A stretch of 64,000 nucleotides of DNA from Methylomonas sp. AM2-LC (GCF_039904985.1 NZ_CP157005.1:434001-498000), one strand, 5' to 3'; counted from the first letter of the stretch, positions 17,939 to 28,247 are shown. Numbers and translations are program-made. The notes: generated by a model not told the origin, from the sequence alone.

Positions 17939-18499
17939 GATATTACCCATATCATCGCGGTATTTAACAAAGACATGCTCTGGCGCTGTTGATGCAGTTA
18001 CATCCAGACCCAATTTTTGACCCAGTATGATGAACAGAAAAGGCATAGATATGCAATTACCTTTTCTGGTAGCCAGATAGGTAGGCAACAGCTTATTGTG
18101 AATGTTTTGTCCTAACGGATCGTCAAGATCATAACTAAATGGCTTAAATCCGTTGATGGGGTTGGGTTGATATATGGCGGCGCGGAGTATGTCTAACTTG
18201 GTTGGACTATTTGCTGCAAAAGGAAGTTTAGCTTTAATTTCGGCAGCTATTTCATCAAGTTGTTTAAGTTTTTTTCTATATCAATGCCTGGATCGATCAT
18301 TTTGTCGATAGTCAGCTTGACTCTTGCCAGATCGATTTGCTGTTCGGGCAATTCAAGAATCGTCTTGATCGTCTGGAAATTAGGGTCTGCTGCAGCTGAA
18401 GTGAGTTCAGACGGCGGGCGCTGAACTTACAACGGAAGTAGATAATAAGCACAGAAAAATCCGGAGTTTTAAAAAAGGATGTAGTCGATTAGTATGCAT
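17939..18499 (-). pseudogene. decayed secreted transglutaminase-like protein
   Basis: From the ATG at 18499, which has a good AGGAT site five bases upstream, the minus strand encodes a signal peptide (MHTNRLHPFLKLRIFLCLLS and on to SSAPA). A shift near 18405-18425 moves to a second frame reading DPNFQTIKTILELPEQQ and later KLTIDKMIDPGID. A one-base loss in a T7 run (18269-18275) moves to a third frame with YLATRKGNCISMPFLF and APEHVFVKY, typical of transglutaminase-like (SirB1-related) proteins. It is then cut off by IS66 DNA at about 17938. Confidence 0.8.
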
Positions 18500-18767
18500 G
18501 CTTATCCTGCTTGCAAAAGAGTTTTCATATAATAGCCCCCTGAATATAGGGGTATGTCAAGTGAAATAGTAACTGGTCACCCCGTTTTAAAAAAAACCGC
18601 AAACTAGCACCAAAAGCCGGGTAGCTAAGCAACTGAGTGAGTAGTTATACTATTTTTCTATTGGATTGGTATGCTACCATCTGCGGAATACGAGATAAGA
18701 GAGACGCTGTAGTGTCTGGCTCTAGACTGCCACCAATATGCACTCGCTGTGGTATGTTTTGTTAGAG

Positions 18768-21494
18768 CTAATGCGCTTCATCCCAATTCTCACCGCAACC
18801 CACATCAACTAGTAATGGTACATCCAGGCTTGCAGCGGCAGACATCCTATTGCGGATAGTTTCAATACTGGTTTCCAATTGTGACTCTGCAACTTCGAAC
18901 ACCAGTTCATCATGCACTTGCATAATCATTTTAACATCGGGTCTACTGTCTCTAATCCAGTTGTGGCAGGCAATCATGGCGCGTTTAATAATATCAGCAG
19001 CCGTACCTTGCATGGGGGCGTTAATGGCCGTGCGCTCTGCATATTGGCGTAAGGCTGCATTACGGGAATTAATTTCTGGTAAGTACAGACGCCGACCAAA
19101 CAAGGTTTCCACATAACCTTGTAGTTTTGCCTGTTCACGAATGCTGTCCATATACTGTTTTACGCCCGGATAGCGGGCAAAATAAAGATCAATATAGGCT
19201 TGTGCCTGATTGCGGGATAAGCCTAGTTGTTGTGCTAAGCCGAAAGCTGACATGCCGTAAATTAAACCAAAATTAATGGCTTTGGCAGAACGGCGTAAAT
19301 CTTGTGTTACCTGAGAAATATCTACTTCAAATACTTCTGCCGCAGTTGCACTATGGACATCAACTCCTTGTGAAAAAGCCGTAAGCAATCCTGTATCGCC
19401 AGATAAATGCGCCATGATGCGTAGTTCAATTTGCGAGTAATCTGCAGCAACCATTTTATATCCTTGCGGGGCTATAAACGCTTGCCTGATTTTACGACCC
19501 TCTTCACTACGTATCGGAATATTCTGCAAATTTGGGTCTGAAGAGGACAGACGGCCCGTTGCTGCAACAGCTTGATGATAAGAGGTATGCACTCGTCCAG
19601 TCTTACTATTGATCTGTTGTGGCAGTTTATCCGTATAAGTCGATTTAAGTTTGCTCATACTGCGATAATCTAAAATAAGTTTGGGTAGAGGGTAGCTTAA
19701 TGCCAATTCTTGCAATACCGACTCATCCGTAGAGGGTTGGCCTTTTGGAGTTTTTTTCAATACCGGCAGATTCAGGCGGTCATACAAAATTTCCTGTATC
19801 TGTTTCGGAGAACCCAAGTTAAAGGTAGAGCCGGCAACATCGTGAGCATGTTGTTCAATACCCAAGATACGATTAGCCAGCTCCATACTTTGTTGGGCCA
19901 GCATATCGCTATCGATCATCACTCCGTTTGCTTCAATCTGAGTAAGCACATCAATTAACGGAATTTCTATCTGCTGATATAAATCCCATAAACGCGGTTG
20001 TTTTTGCAGTTGCTCAGACAGAGTTTGATGTAAACGTAAGGTAATATCAGCATCCTCAGCAGCATATTCAGTCGCCTGTATTATGTCGACTTCCTGAAAA
20101 CTGATCTGCTTTGCTCCTTTGCCGGCAACATCTTCATAATGAATGGTGTCCTGCCCCAGATAATGTTTAGCCAGATCATCCATATTATGTTTACTGGCGG
20201 TACTATTCAAAACATAGGATTCAAGCATGGTGTCGTGGCCGATACCGCGTAAGGAAATACCGTGATTACTGAGTACATGCGCATCATACTTAAGGTTTTG
20301 ACCCAATTTGGCATGGGTGGCATCTTCCAGTAACGGTTGCAAAGCGGTTAACACTTGTTGCCGATCAAGTTGTTCGGGCGCATCTATATAGTTGTGCGCT
20401 AAAGGTACATAGGCCGCCTGACCAATATTAATGGCAAAGGAGACGCCAACAATTTCCGCCTCACTGTAATTAAGACTGGTGGTTTCGGTATCGAAAGCGA
20501 ACAAGTCTGCATTTTTTAGATTTTGTAACCAGCCATCAAACTCAGTTTGCGTAAGAATAGTCTGATAATCTTTATGCTCGGGAGCAACTGGTAAACTGGG
20601 AGTCGTTTCAGCTTTTACGGCTGTTTCACTGGTTTGCCCTTCAAAGGTTTTTAACCAACTGCTAAAGCCCAAACTACCCAATTGCTGTTTTAGGGCGACG
20701 ATATCCGGTTCACCACGTTTTAAATCGTCCAACGTATAGTGATTGGCAATATCGCAATTGATAGTTGTCAGCTGTTGCGACAAAGGTAAGGTAGCTAAGC
20801 TCTCTCTAAGATTGTCACCTATTTTGCCTTTTATTTGCTCAGCATTGGCCATCAGATTATCTAAACTGCCATATTCCTGTAACCACTTGGCCGCTGTTTT
20901 TGGTCCAACTTTAGGTACGCCGGGTATGTTATCCACAGCATCGCCCATCAGAGCTAGATAATCTATGATTTGATCTGGCCTTACTCCAAATTTTTCTATT
21001 ACCCCCTGACTATCCAATACCGTATTGGTCATGGTGTTTTCCAGAGTAATCTGCTCGGTGACCAATTGCGCCATATCCTTATCGCCTGTGGAGATAATAA
21101 CTCGGAAACCTTCCCGCGCTGCATATTGAGCCAGACTACCCAATACATCATCCGCCTCAACGCCATCTTCAATTATCAAGGGTAAACCCAAGCTACGAAT
21201 TAAATCGTGCAAGGGTTTTATCTGTACACGTAATTCATCGGGCATGGGTGGGCGATGCGCTTTATACTGATCATATAAATCATGACGAAAGGTTTTACCT
21301 GGTGCGTCAAAAATTACAGTGAAATAAGGTGTGTCGTGATCATGCAGTAATTTGCGTAGCATATTTGATACGCCGTAAATTGCATTGGTAGGTTCGCCTT
21401 TAGCATTGTTCAAAGGGGGTACTGCATGAAAAGCTCGAAATAAAAACGACGAGCCATCTACTAGAATAAGTTTTTTTGCGGAAATATCAGACAT
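18768..21494 (-). CDS. polA: DNA polymerase I
   Basis: This 908-residue protein has all three PolA domains: the N-terminal 5' nuclease (DGSSFLFRAFHA, then ADDVLG), a 3'-5' exonuclease with intact FDTETTSLNY acidic motif, suggesting active proofreading, and the polymerase with motif A ADYSQIELR, motif B RRSAKAINFGLIYG and motif C QVHDELVFEV. It works in Okazaki fragment maturation and repair. It appears monocistronic. About 270 bases between its end and the decayed transglutaminase gene hold no gene I can identify. Confidence 0.97.
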   Translation of the reverse strand: MSDISAKKLILVDGSSFLFRAFHAVPPLNNAKGEPTNAIYGVSNMLRKLLHDHDTPYFTVIFDAPGKTFRHDLYDQYKAHRPPMPDELRVQIKPLHDLIRSLGLPLIIEDGVEADDVLGSLAQYAAREGFRVIISTGDKDMAQLVTEQITLENTMTNTVLDSQGVIEKFGVRPDQIIDYLALMGDAVDNIPGVPKVGPKTAAKWLQEYGSLDNLMANAEQIKGKIGDNLRESLATLPLSQQLTTINCDIANHYTLDDLKRGEPDIVALKQQLGSLGFSSWLKTFEGQTSETAVKAETTPSLPVAPEHKDYQTILTQTEFDGWLQNLKNADLFAFDTETTSLNYSEAEIVGVSFAINIGQAAYVPLAHNYIDAPEQLDRQQVLTALQPLLEDATHAKLGQNLKYDAHVLSNHGISLRGIGHDTMLESYVLNSTASKHNMDDLAKHYLGQDTIHYEDVAGKGAKQISFQEVDIIQATEYAAEDADITLRLHQTLSEQLQKQPRLWDLYQQIEIPLIDVLTQIEANGVMIDSDMLAQQSMELANRILGIEQHAHDVAGSTFNLGSPKQIQEILYDRLNLPVLKKTPKGQPSTDESVLQELALSYPLPKLILDYRSMSKLKSTYTDKLPQQINSKTGRVHTSYHQAVAATGRLSSSDPNLQNIPIRSEEGRKIRQAFIAPQGYKMVAADYSQIELRIMAHLSGDTGLLTAFSQGVDVHSATAAEVFEVDISQVTQDLRRSAKAINFGLIYGMSAFGLAQQLGLSRNQAQAYIDLYFARYPGVKQYMDSIREQAKLQGYVETLFGRRLYLPEINSRNAALRQYAERTAINAPMQGTAADIIKRAMIACHNWIRDSRPDVKMIMQVHDELVFEVAESQLETSIETIRNRMSAAASLDVPLLVDVGCGENWDEAH

Positions 21495-21725
21495 TAAAAA
21501 TCAGCAAACAGAGTAAGATTAAGCTAACGATACAGGGCTAATACAATAGCTGCAAGTATAGAATGAAAACAACTCAATCAGTTAGTGTGATCAATATATG
21601 CCGCATAAATTTTGTGTCATGAACAATAGCAAAGTAATATTATTCATGCATAGCGATTTTGAGCTTGACTCTTTAACGTTATCAGAAAAGAATGACAACT
21701 GCATTAATAATCGCAATTAATACTC

Positions 21726-22340
21726 ATGATCCCAGGTAAACTTTATATCATTTCTGCCCCATCTGGCGCTGGTAAAACCAGTCTGGTTAAACAACTTATT
21801 GCTGATACTGAGCAACTGGTCGTATCCGTTTCGCACACCACGCGGGCTAAGCGCAGTGCTGAAGTTAACGGTATTGACTATTTTTTTGTTCCAGTTGAGA
21901 TGTTTACAGATATGATTGCTAAACAGGCTTTTCTGGAACATGCTCAGGTTTACGATAACTTTTACGGGACAGCACAACAAACCGTAGAAGCAAATCTGGC
22001 TCAAGGTCTTGATGTTATTTTGGAAATTGATTGGCAAGGTGCTGAGCAAGTTAGGCGCATGTTACCAGAAAGTATTTCTATATTTATTTTGCCACCATCG
22101 ATTGCGGTATTAAGACAGCGTCTACAAAATCGTGCTCAGGATGGCGAAGAAATTATAGATAAGCGCATGCGCGCAGCGGTTGCAGAAATGAGCCATTATT
22201 GCGAATTCGATTATTTGTTGGTGAATGACGATTTCGAAATCGCACTGAATCAGTTGAAAAGTATCATTCATGCAAATCGTTTGTTACAACTGCGTCAGCA
22301 ACAGTTACTCAAGCCGTTGTTGGATAATCTTCTTAATTAA
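21726..22340 (+). CDS. gmk: guanylate kinase
   Basis: Gmk phosphorylates GMP to GDP, the step after GuaA. The 204-residue protein has the P-loop SAPSGAGKTSL near the N-terminus, the GMP-binding SHTTRAKR and GIDYFFV segments, and the EIDWQGAEQVR region. Length and motifs are standard. A lipoprotein gene follows 26 bases later. In many gammaproteobacteria rpoZ follows gmk; here it does not. Confidence 0.95.
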   Translation: MIPGKLYIISAPSGAGKTSLVKQLIADTEQLVVSVSHTTRAKRSAEVNGIDYFFVPVEMFTDMIAKQAFLEHAQVYDNFYGTAQQTVEANLAQGLDVILEIDWQGAEQVRRMLPESISIFILPPSIAVLRQRLQNRAQDGEEIIDKRMRAAVAEMSHYCEFDYLLVNDDFEIALNQLKSIIHANRLLQLRQQQLLKPLLDNLLN

Positions 22341-22366
22341 AACTATATAATATTTCAAAATCGACA

Positions 22367-22816
22367 ATGAAAAAAAATAACAGTATGCAAAAACTTCTGA
22401 TTTTATTACTCATACCTGTAATGACTGTTTTCCTTAGTGCTTGCTCGGACGATAAAACTGAGAATGCTTCGGTTGAGAAACCCGCTCAAGCTAAACACGC
22501 CAAAGCAAATCATATTGATCAAGGCGAAGCCAGTGATTCGGTTAAACAAAAATTTGAAAAGCAATTTGCCAAAAATTGTGTGGCTAGAGAACTAAAAAAC
22601 TCCATTAACAAAGATGTTGATGAAAAACGCTTTTCAGATTCCTGTGAATGTATTGCTAAAAAAATTGCTGAAGATTTATCCGATCTGGATGCGGAAAAAT
22701 ATTTACAAGAACACGAAGATACTCAAACCTTGGAAATCAAGTTTGATCATGCTGCATACTTCTGTTTGCAAAGCAAGCCACAACCAAAAGGCCCGCATTT
22801 GTTTGGCAAAGAATAA
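22367..22816 (+). CDS. hypothetical lipoprotein with conserved cysteines
   Basis: The 149-residue protein has a lipoprotein signal peptide with lipobox LSAC, giving Cys26 as the lipidated residue. The mature part is charged, with additional cysteines in KNCVARE, DSCECIAKK and YFCLQSK that could form disulfides. I do not recognise the family. It follows gmk closely, so it may be cotranscribed, but a functional link is not evident. Confidence 0.7.
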   Translation: MKKNNSMQKLLILLLIPVMTVFLSACSDDKTENASVEKPAQAKHAKANHIDQGEASDSVKQKFEKQFAKNCVARELKNSINKDVDEKRFSDSCECIAKKIAEDLSDLDAEKYLQEHEDTQTLEIKFDHAAYFCLQSKPQPKGPHLFGKE

Positions 22817-22868
22817 TTACCCTGTTGGTAATAGTTAGGCCAATCTGCACGCTCTGTTATATTGCTTG

Positions 22869-22897
22869 CCAGCCGTTTTTGATGCACTAACGGCTGG
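22869..22897. terminator. hairpin downstream of the gmk-lipoprotein pair
   Basis: CCAGCCGTT (22869-22877) and AACGGCTGG (22889-22897) form a perfect 9-bp stem with an 11-base loop. It lies about 50 bases after the lipoprotein stop and could end transcription, but there is no T run after the stem. Confidence 0.4.
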
Positions 22898-22928
22898 TAA
22901 CGATAGTCTATAAATATATACAGCATAC

Positions 22929-22965
22929 TGTAGGCTGGATTTTACTTAGTTTAACTTAGCCTACA
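22929..22965. repeat. inverted repeat upstream of hemL
   Basis: TGTAGGCT and AGCCTACA form a perfect 8-bp inverted repeat separated by 21 bases. It is one of two hairpins in the 274-base gap before hemL. Its role is unknown; it may be another dispersed intergenic repeat. No operator or promoter could be assigned. Confidence 0.4.
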
Positions 22966-23090
22966 CCTAATCCATACATCTGATGATAATATATTTAAGT
23001 TGTTGATATAAAAATATTATCCTGAAGTAAGTGCCATTCAAATCATTACTCTTTATAATAAACCCCATTCATTTCAGCATTCCTTAAGCT

Positions 23091-24371
23091 ATGACCCAAA
23101 CTCAAGATTTATTCGCTCAAGCCAAAAAATTTATACCCGGCGGCGTTAATTCGCCTGTTCGTTCTTTTAGTGGGGTGGGTGGAACACCAGTTTTTTTCGA
23201 TCACGCTCTAGGTGCATATATATTTTCTAGTGATAAGCAGCGCTATATTGATTATGTCGGTTCCTGGGGGCCAATGATACTGGGGCATGCGCATCCAGAG
23301 GTGATTGCTGCGGTGATACAGAGCGCGGAAAAAGGTTTAAGCTTCGGTGCTCCTACTGAAATTGAAACCCTAATGGCGGAAACGGTCTGCGCATTATTGC
23401 CCTCTGTTGAACTGGTTAGGATGGTTAGTTCTGGTACAGAAGCTACCATGAGCGCATTGCGATTGGCTCGAGGTTACACAGGCCGCGATAAAATCGTCAA
23501 ATTTGAAGGTTGTTACCACGGACATTCCGATTCGCTATTAGTTAAAGCCGGTTCTGGTGCTTTAACATTGGGAGTTCCCAGTTCTCCTGGTGTACCCGCT
23601 GCTGTAGCCGCTGACACTATTACCCTTAGTTATAATGATAGTGAAGCTGTGTTGAATACCTTTGCACAGCTTGGTGAACAAATCGCCTGTATTATTGTTG
23701 AGCCTGTGGCTGGCAATATGAATTGTATTCCGCCTGAACCCGGTTTTCTGGCTTGCCTGCGTCAAGTTTGTGATCAATACGGTAGTGTGCTGATTTTTGA
23801 CGAGGTGATGACCGGATTTAGGGTGGGCTTGCAGGGAGCACAAGGGCTTTATGACATAAAGCCGGATTTAACCACTCTGGGTAAAATTATTGGTGGTGGT
23901 ATGCCTGTAGGTGCTTTCGGCGGTAGTCACAAAATAATGGAATATCTAGCGCCTCTAGGACCAGTCTATCAGGCAGGTACGTTATCAGGTAACCCGGTTG
24001 CCATGGCAGCCGGATTAAAAACTCTGCAATTAATCAGCGCGCCTGGTTTTTATGCAGAGCTTAATGCCAAAACCAGCCAATTACTACAAGGTTTGCAACA
24101 GGCGGCGGATCAGGCTGGCGTAAGTTTTACCAGCAATCAGGTAGGAGCAATGTTTGGTTTGTTTTTTAGTGCCGAAAAAAATATCAGCCGTTACGCGCAG
24201 GTCATGCAATGCGATCAAGCCAAATTCAAACAATTTTTCCATGCCATGTTAGCGCAAGGGGTTTATCTGGCACCGTCAGCATTTGAAGCGGGATTTGTCT
24301 CTGCAGCACATAGTGAAGCAGATATTCAGGAAACTATTAACGCTGCGCGTATTGCATTTAGGCAATTGTAA
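23091..24371 (+). CDS. hemL: glutamate-1-semialdehyde 2,1-aminomutase
   Basis: HemL converts glutamate-1-semialdehyde to 5-aminolevulinate, the C5 route to haem, sirohaem and cobalamin. The 426-residue class III aminotransferase has PLP-binding Lys265 in [16 protein letters not shown], Asp237 in IFDEVMTG and the [10 protein letters not shown] phosphate-binding segment. The product feeds the cobalamin and haem proteins coded in this window. Its TAA overlaps the ATG of rmuC by one base. Confidence 0.96.
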   Translation: MTQTQDLFAQAKKFIPGGVNSPVRSFSGVGGTPVFFDHALGAYIFSSDKQRYIDYVGSWGPMILGHAHPEVIAAVIQSAEKGLSFGAPTEIETLMAETVCALLPSVELVRMVSSGTEATMSALRLARGYTGRDKIVKFEGCYHGHSDSLLVKAGSGALTLGVPSSPGVPAAVAADTITLSYNDSEAVLNTFAQLGEQIACIIVEPVAGNMNCIPPEPGFLACLRQVCDQYGSVLIFDEVMTGFRVGLQGAQGLYDIKPDLTTLGKIIGGGMPVGAFGGSHKIMEYLAPLGPVYQAGTLSGNPVAMAAGLKTLQLISAPGFYAELNAKTSQLLQGLQQAADQAGVSFTSNQVGAMFGLFFSAEKNISRYAQVMQCDQAKFKQFFHAMLAQGVYLAPSAFEAGFVSAAHSEADIQETINAARIAFRQL

Positions 24372-25690
24372 TGACTATAACATTGGGTTGGTTATTACTG
24401 GCCGCTTGTGGTGGATTAATAATTAGTCTGTTGCTGATTAGAAAACGGTATAACCAACTGCGTGACAGCCTACAACAAGCACAGGTTGCTATAGCTGTTG
24501 CCGAAGAAAAATTGACGCGTCTGGATATTACAGAACAGCAATGTGAGGCACTACAACTGCAATGTTTGCAATTACAAACTGAAAAGACTGAGCTTAATAC
24601 ACGTATTCAGGAACAACAGAATAGTACCGTAGAAAAAATACGCTTACTTCAGGATGCCGAACAACAATTAAAAACCCAGTTTGAAAATCTGGCGCATAAA
24701 ATTTTTGAAGAACGCGGCAAACAATTTAGCGAACAAAACAAACTGAGTGTCGAGAACCTGATTGCGCCCCTTAAGCAACAAATTGGTGATTTTAAGCAGC
24801 GTGTTGAAAGTGTTTACGATAACGAAAGTAAGGACAGGATTTCCTTGCGGGAAGAAATTATCTCGCTACGGCGCGATACCAGCAAAATGAATCAAGAAGC
24901 ATTAAACCTGACTAAAGCTCTAAAAGGAGATCATAAACTTCAGGGAAACTGGGGAGAAATGATACTGGAGAAAGTGCTGGAACAATCGGGCTTACGTAAG
25001 GGTATAGAATTCGAAACACAGGGAGCCTTTCGCGATGAAGATAACCGCTTATTTAAGCCGGATGTGATTATACGTCTACCCGATAACAAAGATGTAATTA
25101 TTGATTCCAAAGTGTCGCTACTGGCCTATGAACAATATTGCTCAATCGAAGACGATCAACTACGTAAAGAAACCTTAAAACAACATACTGAAGCAGTCAG
25201 AAATCATATAAGAAGTTTAAGCAATAAAGACTATTCCAGTCTGAAAGGTTTACGTTCTCTCGATTTCGTCTTGTTATTTATGCCGATAGAGGCTGCGTTT
25301 ATGGCCGCCTTTCAGGCAGATGAAACCCTTTTTAACGAGGCGTTTGCACATAAAATTGTAGTGGTTACTCCTACTACCCTACTGGCAACCTTGCGTACCG
25401 TTCAGAATATCTGGCGTTATGAACAACAAAACGAAAATGCGCGCTTACTCGCCGATAAGGCGGGTACTTTGTACGAAAAAATCCGTGGTTTCGTAGAAGA
25501 AATCGATAAACTGGGTAACCAGATCAATACCGTTCACAAAACATACGATTCGATAGTGAATAAACTCAGTACCGGGAATGGTAATCTGTTGCGTCAGGCT
25601 AGCAGCTTTGAAGAACTGGGTGTAAAAATTAAAAAGAAATTACCCAAAAATTTAACCGAACAAATGCTGGATGATGAGCGAGAAGAATAA
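24371..25690 (+). CDS. rmuC: DNA recombination protein RmuC
   Basis: This 439-residue protein has an N-terminal membrane helix (about residues 4-22), a coiled coil to roughly residue 115, and the RmuC nuclease-like domain with GNWGEMILEKVLEQSGLR and IIDSKVSL segments. RmuC limits inversions at short inverted repeats, but its biochemical activity is not firmly known. The start overlaps the hemL stop (TAATG), so translation is coupled despite unrelated roles. Confidence 0.93.
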   Translation: MTITLGWLLLAACGGLIISLLLIRKRYNQLRDSLQQAQVAIAVAEEKLTRLDITEQQCEALQLQCLQLQTEKTELNTRIQEQQNSTVEKIRLLQDAEQQLKTQFENLAHKIFEERGKQFSEQNKLSVENLIAPLKQQIGDFKQRVESVYDNESKDRISLREEIISLRRDTSKMNQEALNLTKALKGDHKLQGNWGEMILEKVLEQSGLRKGIEFETQGAFRDEDNRLFKPDVIIRLPDNKDVIIDSKVSLLAYEQYCSIEDDQLRKETLKQHTEAVRNHIRSLSNKDYSSLKGLRSLDFVLLFMPIEAAFMAAFQADETLFNEAFAHKIVVVTPTTLLATLRTVQNIWRYEQQNENARLLADKAGTLYEKIRGFVEEIDKLGNQINTVHKTYDSIVNKLSTGNGNLLRQASSFEELGVKIKKKLPKNLTEQMLDDEREE

Positions 25691-25736
25691 CGGTAGTTAT
25701 TCAGCGTTATATTATTGAATTAAAATCAATGGATTA

Positions 25737-25805
25737 TAGAATGTGCTGAACAAAATGAAGCGCATCTGTCGCGATAGATGCGCCTCCTTGTATCGGCACA
25801 TCCTA
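25737..25805. repeat. dispersed intergenic hairpin repeat, copy 1
   Basis: Ends TAGAATGTGC and GCACATCCTA pair with one mismatch, and an inner stem GCGCATCT/AGATGCGC has an 8-base loop. The same design recurs at 27923-27991, 38612-38684 and 39284-39322. It is a REP- or MITE-like element with no coding capacity. Confidence 0.8.
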
Positions 25806-25849
25806 TCCAGGCTTACTTTTACAGTGAATAGTTAGGGTAAGCCTTATAC

Positions 25850-25879
25850 GCAACTCAAAACCCGCAGGTTTTGAGTTGC
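25850..25879. terminator. 13-bp perfect hairpin between convergent rmuC and a hypothetical gene
   Basis: GCAACTCAAAACC and GGTTTTGAGTTGC pair perfectly around a CGCA tetraloop. The position, between two convergent genes, suits a bidirectional terminator. The T run after the stem is poor (GCTTCCTG), so termination strength is uncertain. Confidence 0.55.
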
Positions 25880-25898
25880 TTCCTGATAAGCTTTGTTA

Positions 25899-26237
25899 TT
25901 ATTGAAGAAGATTTAAGGCTTTTTGAGCCGCTTCTTGTTTGGCTTCACCTTCAACAGCGTTAACTACACCACTTGCAGTAGGTGTGGGTGGTGTCACTGT
26001 AGTCGGTAAACCAGTAGCGTTTGTTAAGCCAGTTGCGCCATTAGATAAGTTATTTAATTGTTGTGCTTGATTTATAGCATTAACACCTTGTTGAACAGGT
26101 GCTGGAGCAGCATTTACTACGGCTTGTTCACCTGCATTTTCAACAGCCTGAGTTGCAGAGTTTAAAAACGACTGCGCCATACTGTTACCTGAAGCCAGAA
26201 ATAATAAACTGGATAAAATAATTGCTTTGTTACGCAT
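25899..26237 (-). CDS. small secreted Ala/Asn/Gln-rich protein
   Basis: The 112-residue product has a signal peptide (MRNKAIILSSLLFLASGNSM, cleaved after AQ or MA) and a low-complexity mature part rich in Ala, Asn, Gln, Thr and Pro. I do not recognise it. The ATG at 26237 follows GAGGAAC at the right distance; an in-frame TTG at 26252 overlaps that binding site and is unlikely to be the start. Only export to the periplasm or beyond can be inferred. Confidence 0.65.
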   Translation of the reverse strand: MRNKAIILSSLLFLASGNSMAQSFLNSATQAVENAGEQAVVNAAPAPVQQGVNAINQAQQLNNLSNGATGLTNATGLPTTVTPPTPTASGVVNAVEGEAKQEAAQKALNLLQ

Positions 26238-26412
26238 GGATAGGTTCCTCAAATAAGAATACTAGGGCTAAATAGAGTATTGTAAAAAGCTAAATTGAAT
26301 GTTTCAGCTGAGCTATGGAGTCAAGATATTGAGTTTAGCAATTCTGACTGCGTAATTAGTATAGACGCTCCTGTTAAGAGCGCCATGAGTCAGACAAGTT
26401 CCCGCTTGCTAT

Positions 26413-27849
26413 TTAGCGTCCAGCGATACGTTGTAGACTTAAATTTACCAACTCCTGAGCTCGTTCCATTCTATCGGCTTCAGCATAGCAGCGCAACTCC
26501 GGTGCGTTGCCAGAAGGTCGCAGATGAATGATTTCACCATTTTCAAAAGTCAAACGTAAGCCATCGGTAATATCTTGATGAATCACTGCACCCAGACTTT
26601 TGCCCCATAAACTTTGGTAAGCCAGTTTATCGCTTTGCAGTCTATCCAGTAAGGCACGACTATTAACCACTGGAAAATCTTGTAAGCGATTACTAGCCGT
26701 ATAACGGTGTGGTAAATCGGTCAGTAAGGTCGAAATTTTGCTGCCATGCTGCTTGGCCATAGCCAATACAGCTAGAGCCGGTAAAACGGCATCACGCGTT
26801 GGCAGAGCGGCTAAAGATTTACCACCAACACTTAAACCTTCTCCAGCCAAAAACCCACCATTGGCCTCAAAACCTGCCACACTGCGGCTACCGTTAGCTT
26901 GGGCTTCTTCCATGCCAGCAATGACATAAGGTGAGCCGATTCGGGTGCGTATTACCTTTTCAAACCAGGCCGATGCCTCAATAGCGGTATTGCAACTGAC
27001 TGGGGTAACTACAGTATCGGCCGCTAAAAATTTGGCACATAATAAGCCAACGATATCGCCACGTAACCAGTTGCCGGTTTCATCAGCAATCAACGGACGA
27101 TCACCGTCGCCATCCGTAGAGATAATGGCATCAAGACCATGTTCTGCAGCCCAGCCTAGCCCGCGCTGGAGGTCTTCGTCACTGACTGCTTCGGTATCAA
27201 TAGGTACAAAGGTATCCGTTCGTGCCAAACCAATAACGGTTGCTCCCAGTGCGGATAGTATTTCGCGTAGGCAATCTCGGGCAGCACTGGAATGTTCGTA
27301 AATACCAATACGTTGCCCTGCCAGTAACTCAACTGGGAATAACCGTAGATAACGTTGCACATATTGTTGTATTGCAGCGGGATTAACCGTGGGTAGTTCG
27401 GTATCCCCTGTATTGCTTGCTATTTCCACCACGGCAGCACTGATAGCCACTTCATCGGCTTTACTGATTTCACCTTCAGCCCGGTAAAATTTAATACCAT
27501 TACGATCAAAAGGAATATGGCTGCCGGTAATCATTATTGCCGGAATACCTTTAGATAAGGCATACCAAGCCAGTGCAGGGGTAGGCAATACCCCGCAAAA
27601 ATCTGCTATGCATCCTGCCTGACGAATAGCCTCTGCACAAGCCTTGACAATTTTAGGGCTGGAAGGGCGCAAATCCATACCTAAAGCAATTTTTTGCCCA
27701 GGTTTGCCTAAATCAAGGCCTTGTATAAAAGCCAACGTATAGGCAGCGCATACCTCATCGGTCATGGCAGTCACTAAACCGCGTGCGCCACTCGTGCCAA
27801 AAGATACCCCGCTTTGAGACATCATTTCTTGAATATTGATTGTTTTCAT
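26413..27849 (-). CDS. phosphohexomutase (phosphomannomutase family)
   Basis: This 478-residue protein belongs to the alpha-D-phosphohexomutase superfamily: TSGARG near residue 19, a phosphoserine loop TGSHIP with Ser110, the metal loop DGDGDRP at 246-252, and a sugar-binding EANGGF...GEG segment. It should interconvert hexose-1- and hexose-6-phosphates for nucleotide sugars. The loop is TGSHIP rather than the usual TASHNP. Substrate (mannose, glucose or glucosamine phosphate) cannot be fixed. The ATG at 27849 was chosen because homology begins there. Confidence 0.85.
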   Translation of the reverse strand: MKTINIQEMMSQSGVSFGTSGARGLVTAMTDEVCAAYTLAFIQGLDLGKPGQKIALGMDLRPSSPKIVKACAEAIRQAGCIADFCGVLPTPALAWYALSKGIPAIMITGSHIPFDRNGIKFYRAEGEISKADEVAISAAVVEIASNTGDTELPTVNPAAIQQYVQRYLRLFPVELLAGQRIGIYEHSSAARDCLREILSALGATVIGLARTDTFVPIDTEAVSDEDLQRGLGWAAEHGLDAIISTDGDGDRPLIADETGNWLRGDIVGLLCAKFLAADTVVTPVSCNTAIEASAWFEKVIRTRIGSPYVIAGMEEAQANGSRSVAGFEANGGFLAGEGLSVGGKSLAALPTRDAVLPALAVLAMAKQHGSKISTLLTDLPHRYTASNRLQDFPVVNSRALLDRLQSDKLAYQSLWGKSLGAVIHQDITDGLRLTFENGEIIHLRPSGNAPELRCYAEADRMERAQELVNLSLQRIAGR

Positions 27850-27922
27850 AGCTTTAGTTTGTGCTGGGTTTGTGTTAAATAAGGTGAGAAGCGCAGGCCT
27901 GTTGTTAAATGTCAATGGACTG

Positions 27923-27991
27923 TAGGATGTGCTTCACGAAGTGAAGCGCCTCTATCGTGATTGATGCGCCTATTAGTTTCGGCAAATCCTA
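27923..27991. repeat. dispersed intergenic hairpin repeat, copy 2
   Basis: Ends TAGGATGTGC and GCAAATCCTA pair with one mismatch. The middle carries CGAAGTGAAGCGC and ATTGATGCGCC segments shared with copy 1. It lies just upstream of the phosphohexomutase gene. Confidence 0.8.
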
Positions 27992-28247
27992 TAAAAACTT
28001 AACTTTACGCCGAATAGTTACAATTTCCCAAGTATTGTCCATTTTTAGTGATAACTTGCAAATACAGTAATTATATCGACTCTTATACATTCCCGATACT
28101 ATTAACCCAATTGTCAGTCTGCGTTGGCTGGCGATAGCCGAAACTCAGCAAATTCATTCACTACTAGTCATCAGTAAGGCTAGTAGATTTATAAGTAGTC
28201 ACTTAGTATTAAAACTGACAAAAGTTCTATCCCTGTAAACTGATAAT

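Noticed and set aside
18500..18767. Possible small RNA gene downstream of polA
   Set aside because: Some short inverted repeats occur, such as CCCCT/AGGGG, but there is no promoter-terminator pair and no similarity to a known RNA.
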